Assembly (NCBI GenBank): GCA_004794785.1
Contig: SJOL01006415.1
Span: 146,259 to 210,258, forward strand
DNA: 64,000 nucleotides
Source: Opisthorchis felineus
Taxonomy: Eukaryota > Platyhelminthes > Trematoda > Opisthorchiida > Opisthorchiidae
Direction of reading: 5' to 3'
Under the pieces are notes generated by a model. It did no database searches and had not been told where the DNA came from. It saw nothing but the letters and a program-made list of their open reading frames with translations. The translations under genes and the position numbers were made by a program. Below are positions 58,720-64,000 of the stretch, piece by piece (position 1 is the first letter of the stretch; every line of letters begins with the position of its first letter).

Positions 58720-61700
58720 TCCCATTAGTTGGAGCTCAGACAATCTGGCCAGCAGGTCCGTGGTCCAAACCCACCTCCGGCATCCCGGCTGCGCCCTTCT
58801 AGTCCAGGCGACCTGTCAGTATCCAAGTCTCTATAATTCCTCTGGGTGACACAGCAGCTAGGCAACGAAAGTATTATCGCCGAATGATTACTGTTTTACT
58901 TGATGTAAGATAGACTGAGCTGGTTTTCTATCCCACACTCTTATCCAACCTAATTTTGTTGCTCCAGTGATGTGTGGGTTCGGTTAACTTCATCCAACAT
59001 GAATCGATCGTTATGGGCCAACTACAACTGACTTTCCTACTTAGGGTAACTATTCGGCCTTGAGCGAATCGGTCCACGCGGAAAGGTTCACATGCGGGTT
59101 CGCGAGCCCATGAAGTTAACAGATGACTCGACATTCGTACATCTGGAGGAATTTGGACAGCAAAGTGTGGACAGTGAGTTTAACTGAATCGGAAGATAAT
59201 AGGAGAGTGCATGTTTTAGGTTTGCATGGGTTTCGCGGCCTTCTGCCACAACTGGCATGCATGCTACCAAATGCAACAGACTGAAAAACCTGCAACGGAA
59301 TGAAGTAAATATAGCGTAGTGCTTGTGGTTGTAGAGGTGTGAGGGTTACTGGACTAATGACTGACGAGTACAAGGTATCTGTTGAATACGTAAAGTCCCC
59401 GAAAACCTTCATTTTAAAAGAAGTGCCTACCATGCAGAACATTCAAATGGAACAGCGCGAAGGTGGTTTTAAATAGTAGGGGTAATTTTGTTAACAAAGT
59501 CGAACAATCTACCAAAGAGACAGCTGCGCAAGTACAGTCAGTTACGGCTGACTCATCATCTTTGATTCAAAGCTGGATTATTACTGACTGCTAAAAACAA
59601 ACGAATTCTAGCTTTTGAAAAAGACTGGTCCAACTATTCACGATGCATCAAACTCCAGTCATTAAGAATTACGTTTGACACCATAGAAACAAAAGATCCA
59701 CAGCTGCTACAAGCAACTCGTTTAAGTTTATCACTGACTGCAAACGGGCACGCAGGTATGCTTGTTATACTGCCTTTTCACTCTCACTCAAGGTAGCATG
59801 GCGCCATCTAGGGGTGCCATCGTCTTATCTGGCGACAGGATGTTGAAGAAAAACATAAGGGGAAGGAACAGTATTTCGCGATTGTGTAATCGGCAATCCG
59901 TGGTAATGTGGATGAGCAGCTAATCCCAAGAAAAGAACGGAATGAGTTAGTGAGTAAATAACGGGAATTTGTTTCAGTTTTTTTGTGTAGTCATGGAACC
60001 TGGGTTAAGTTTTCTCGGGATAGAGTATCCGCCTACTCAGTGAGTTTGACTCAAAGGGACGAAAACAAAAAATGGTGGAATCGCTCAATATGCGCTAATC
60101 ATTAACTCTGTTTACGTTTCATGTGTTGCAAACCTGTGAATAAAAATCAATAAAGCGTCAACAGATTGGTAATGAACCAGAATTTTGATTTGAATATCAG
60201 GATTATGAATTCGGATTTTCGATTCCTCTTCTGATAAGGATTCTGTTCAATATCATTACAAGTCTAGACATTCAGAGTACGGAAGGACTCCACAATAAGG
60301 ACAGATGAATTCGGTATGAATTGAAACAACTTGACAGGCTTCACTCGACTCTGCATGCTCAAAACCACTGAACTTCCACCTTAGATATGTTTCCAAAAAC
60401 GGACAGAAGAGATTGGAACTACATTTCGTTTAGTGATAAACTTGCTGTGCAACGTAAACACTTACGTGCACCAAAAACTGAAAGACCCTCATATAAGTGA
60501 TGCTCATAGGTTATCTGCTCTGTCCAACAACCCTCCGCCTAACGACTACTTCACTGTCTGGCCTTACCTCTGATCAAGACGACTGGACTTGTTTTTTTTG
60601 GGTCATCCCAGAAAGGGCCTTGATGGAACATTCGTCAGAAAATAAAGTTAAGACCACAATTATTCACGACATTTCCGAGCAGCATTATATCAACATGTTG
60701 GATTCCGTCTTTCTCGCCAATCGTTTGGGGTAATCCGGATCAAAATGTCATCCTTCAGCTTTCATTAATAGATCATAACAACCCAGCACGCCTACTTATC
60801 CCTTATTTGCTTCAGACTGCACTGTCGATCAGCAATGCGAGTAAAACGTGTGAAGGAGCGCACCGGCTAACTTGACAGGTAAGTGTTATTTGATTTTGAC
60901 CGCATGAATACACGATGAAATATGACTAACAGACGAAGTCGCTGGAACAAAAACTATCTACTGTGTTCAGGCATCAACCTACCAGCCCATAGAAGCGTTG
61001 GAAGCCTCGCCTTGGAAAGAAATGGAAGCTTTCAATCAACCGTAGCAAAAGCACTCACACTTATCACACGTATGCCGTGAGCCCCACATCAGCCTAAAAT
61101 GTTAGCCGGGGGATCGTAAACTTCCGTCCTGAAATCCCACTAGGTTCTGACCACTGTGAGGAAACATCACTCCCCTGAAAAGTCTCCAGAACGCGGCAGT
61201 GATAAAAACCTATCTGTAAGGCCAATTACCTCCCTATCCCCCTGGACGACTGAAATCTGTTTCAAAGCTAAACATGGACAGTATAGTTTAACAACAACCC
61301 AGCTACGCATAAAAAATGGGACGACAACCAAGTAGTGCGGAGACTTTTCAAGGCCTGCATAACCACGTGGAACATGAAGCTCACCATAAAGAAATCTGTT
61401 TCTTTGGAGAACATCACGTAAACAGAGCCTATGTTTCAATTTCACATTTGTCTGCCCAGTTCATTGCATTGTCTGATGACATTACAGCCTCGAATAAATG
61501 CATGTCCTGAGACGAATTAACTGCGCTTGGTGAGCTACTTTACTACCTGAGTAGGAATCCAAAAGTTTGCCTTTTATTTAGCAGTTGACCCTCAGACAGT
61601 CAGTTTTTCAGCTACAAAACGGTGTACCGAATTACAAAGATTCACTCGTTATCGAACTGAAAAGAAGTAAATGATACGTCAATGTGTTTTTCGCACGCTA

Positions 61701-63618
61701 CACTGGCGAAATTTTCGAGGTAAATCAAGCTATTTTTCGTATTGTTGTAAACACGAATACCCTGTAAGAGTAACATACGTTTCTCAGCCGAAGTGGTTCT
61801 TAGGTGCACTGGAAAATTCGATTCACAAACTGTAGGAGGAAACGGTTCGAAATGTATTTTGCCTGCTGTGTTGATGAGAACCAAAGCTAATGGCGGGCTA
61901 TCGCCGCGGTCTGAGCTCCCTAGGCGAACAGGATGAAGAAAGGGACAACTGACCCTAGGATTTGGTCGTTGTCCGTAAGGGCACAGGTGACATCGAAGGA
62001 GCGAATAAATAGTGTTGTGGGTGCAATGTCCATGATGCATTCAGAAGTACCGGAAAAGGTGTAGGTAGACACTGACATCACTAGCTAAATGTATGCAAAC
62101 ATGGGACAGAAAACGAAGAACTCGGTCCCAAATTGTGATGAGCGTTCGATATCCGCACAAATACAGCAAGTGTAATCATTCTAGGCTGATATCTGGCAGC
62201 CTCATACTTCTAACACCACAATTTGTGTGACTCTACAAAACCGAGTGGCTCGACACGCACCCACACAAACGTTCGGGACACACATGACTGCCTCTCTCGA
62301 AGTCCATGGGACGATCAGTGCATCATGTGGTCGGTCACGCGTGCGGCTAATCAGCTGAGGCAATTGTGTCCCGAGGGGAAAACAAACCCAAGCCGACAAG
62401 ACATCGTGGCAGAAAAGTGAAAGGCCTGACTGTCAAAAGCGGCCTGATCCGGTATTCACCAAAAGAATGAGTTTCCAAGACCGCGCCTGCACAGGACCCA
62501 AGTTTTTAAGCTACCACAACGAACAACGCGAGAATGTGAATAGTTGAATGCTGGAACAGTTATACACCTTTGGTTGTTGGTGTAGTAACTGAATAGCATA
62601 CCTGAGTGATCCGAGTGACAAACAGTAAATATGAGGAGACCTGAAGGTTGAAGGCTGTTTTTATTCCAGTTAAAGTAAGCGACCTGGAAGAGTTGATAAA
62701 GGGACGACAAAATCTCATCATTTTCGATGACATTTATATATTTATTTATTTATTCACTCTTTAAATACACCAAAAACAGCCCGCCATAAATACATTTTCT
62801 GAGGAGAGTATTAGCATTCCAACATTTTTACTGAACTAGGCCATTAATTGATTTCTAAACAACCGCACGTAACAGTCGGTGTAAAACGAACGAATTAGAA
62901 GCCTGAGTCGCACAGAAATCTGTCTTAGGAAATTTTCTACCCCAAATTAATCTGGCTTGCGTTTTGATCTCAGCGGCGCGTACCACTGGTTACTTTTTCC
63001 ATTTTATACTACTGTCACGACTGATTGTTTTCCTTGAACCAGGGTAAACGACTTGGGTGGTTGCAGGCTGTCGGTTGGATGCTTCATCAAGGTGATTATA
63101 CACTAATCAGCTGCCTTCATTAAGATGGGTATTCGTGTGCTACCTTACCGTCAAGTGTGCCACTGGCGTCAATACTACACTCTCCATAAAACTATCAGTG
63201 TGCTATGAACGAAAACGCCATCGACCACACAGAACCATTCAGAAGGGATTGTCACCGTTGTTCGACAGGGGTAAACGACTGGACAGTTGAGATTAGAATG
63301 GCCTTTAACAACATATTACCAGAGCGTGAACACTCAACTACCGTTGGCGAACCGGTAAGGTGGGTGGACCACATTCAGCATCTAGTAAGACCTTGAGAAA
63401 AGAACATCTGCAACTGTGTGAGGGATGGTCGTATAGGTGAAGAGAAGGATATCGCTGATAGGCAAACGATCGTACCAGTGAGCTAGAAATTACGAGGACA
63501 GTGGTTATATAGATTAAGTGATTTCGTGCCAGATGTAGACTAGCAAGTGCTATGGGATAACTGTGCTCCCTGTGCTGTTGGAACAGTCGCAGGGATAACG
63601 AGAATGAGTTCAACTCAC
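57257..63618 (-). other. Cav1 intron 1 of window
   Basis: This 6362-nt phase 0 intron contains the TA/GA microsatellite at 58665-58720. I see no other gene, RNA or recognisable repeat in it. Confidence 0.85.
58665..58720. repeat. Compound (TA)n(GA)n microsatellite
   Basis: About 13 TA units are followed directly by about 13 GA units. Confidence 0.95.
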
Positions 63619-63748
63619 TTGGTTTCTAGCGGAAGCCGAATCCAGCGGATCCTCAGCAGCCAACATGGCACTGCTCACCAAAATGCACACCAGGACCATG
63701 TTGTTGAAGTAGTTGTGATTGCAGATTTCAAAGCAGGCTACACGAAAG
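63619..63748 (-). CDS. cav1: Cav1 exon 1 of window: IIIS1
   Basis: This exon encodes 43 residues. It runs from the end of the II-III linker ([16 protein letters not shown]) through transmembrane segment IIIS1 ([19 protein letters not shown]) to SARNQ. The [10 protein letters not shown] signature at the outer end of IIIS1 is strongly conserved in high-voltage-activated channels. The acceptor is CTACAG and the donor GTGAGT. The exon starts with the last base of a split codon, so another coding exon must lie beyond the right edge. It joins in phase to the IIIS2 exon. Confidence 0.93.
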
Positions 63749-64000
63749 CTGTAGCAGAACAAGAATTAGCGAAAGTAGTGAACTCCACTCACGCAGACTT
63801 AGTAGTCTTAGTAGACTTAGTTGTCAAGTCCCTCTCAGTATAATTTAATTGGATGGACTCGTGTAAATGTGAAATAAGTTATAGGGAAATTATTTTTAGC
63901 GACGTTCAAGCATAGACTAGATCAAGTCAAACCGCATAGCATAGTTTTCACCATAAGCTTGATCAAGTCCGAATAGAACGAACGCCGCTAGGGGCGTTCC
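63749..64000 (-). other. Cav1 intron upstream of the IIIS1 exon (partial)
   Basis: The acceptor CTACAG of exon 1 is preceded by several CTAAG/CTAAT runs that could serve as branch points. The window ends inside this intron. Confidence 0.7.

Overview
The window is eukaryotic nuclear DNA. Its main content is the 3' half of one large gene on the minus strand, split into small exons by introns of 0.25-8.2 kb. Eighteen exons (positions 63748 down to 2081) encode domains III and IV and the proximal C-terminus of a voltage-gated calcium channel alpha-1 subunit of the Cav1 (L-type) class. Every junction has AG/GT splice sites. Codon phases agree across all 17 joins, giving one uninterrupted frame of 916 codons. 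The 5' half (domains I and II) lies beyond the right edge and the distal C-terminus beyond the left edge. Two further possible C-terminal exons (482-453 and 57-1) are tentative.

The Cav1 assignment rests on the post-IVS6 EF-hand region ([14 protein letters not shown]...GFGKLCPHR), the pre-IVS1 linker ([11 protein letters not shown]) and the pre-IQ/IQ region ([15 protein letters not shown]). Pore loops III and IV both carry the selectivity-filter glutamate. The largest departure from vertebrate channels is a 620-nt exon that places about 180 residues between the domain IV pore loop and IVS6, with five N-glycosylation sequons.

A second gene is nested on the same strand in intron 7. It is an intronless 282-codon ORF (42867-42019) with a signal peptide, a six-cysteine ectodomain, one membrane span and a cytoplasmic tail that reads as a Crumbs polarity-protein tail (GVYNP juxtamembrane motif, C-terminal EEGLI). 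It ends only 141 nt before Cav1 exon 8.

The introns are filled with decayed mobile DNA: a Penelope-like element with reverse transcriptase and GIY-YIG remnants (about 17.95-16.40 kb, minus strand), the 3' end of an RTE-type LINE (about 12.1-11.8 kb), and two repeat families with hammerhead ribozyme motifs. One family is a tRNA-headed SINE resembling the schistosome Sm-alpha type, with a CACTG/CAGTG stem I. The other has a minimal ACCGGU stem III like those in Penelope-like elements, and its copy at 53225-53267 keeps every core base. Microsatellites, homopolymer G tracts and a perfect 19-bp hairpin are also present.

Hammerhead SINEs, Penelope-like elements, RTE LINEs, long introns and a Cav1 channel together suggest a parasitic flatworm, most likely a trematode with a repeat-rich genome. 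This is inference; the species cannot be fixed from the sequence alone. No plus-strand protein gene was recognised.
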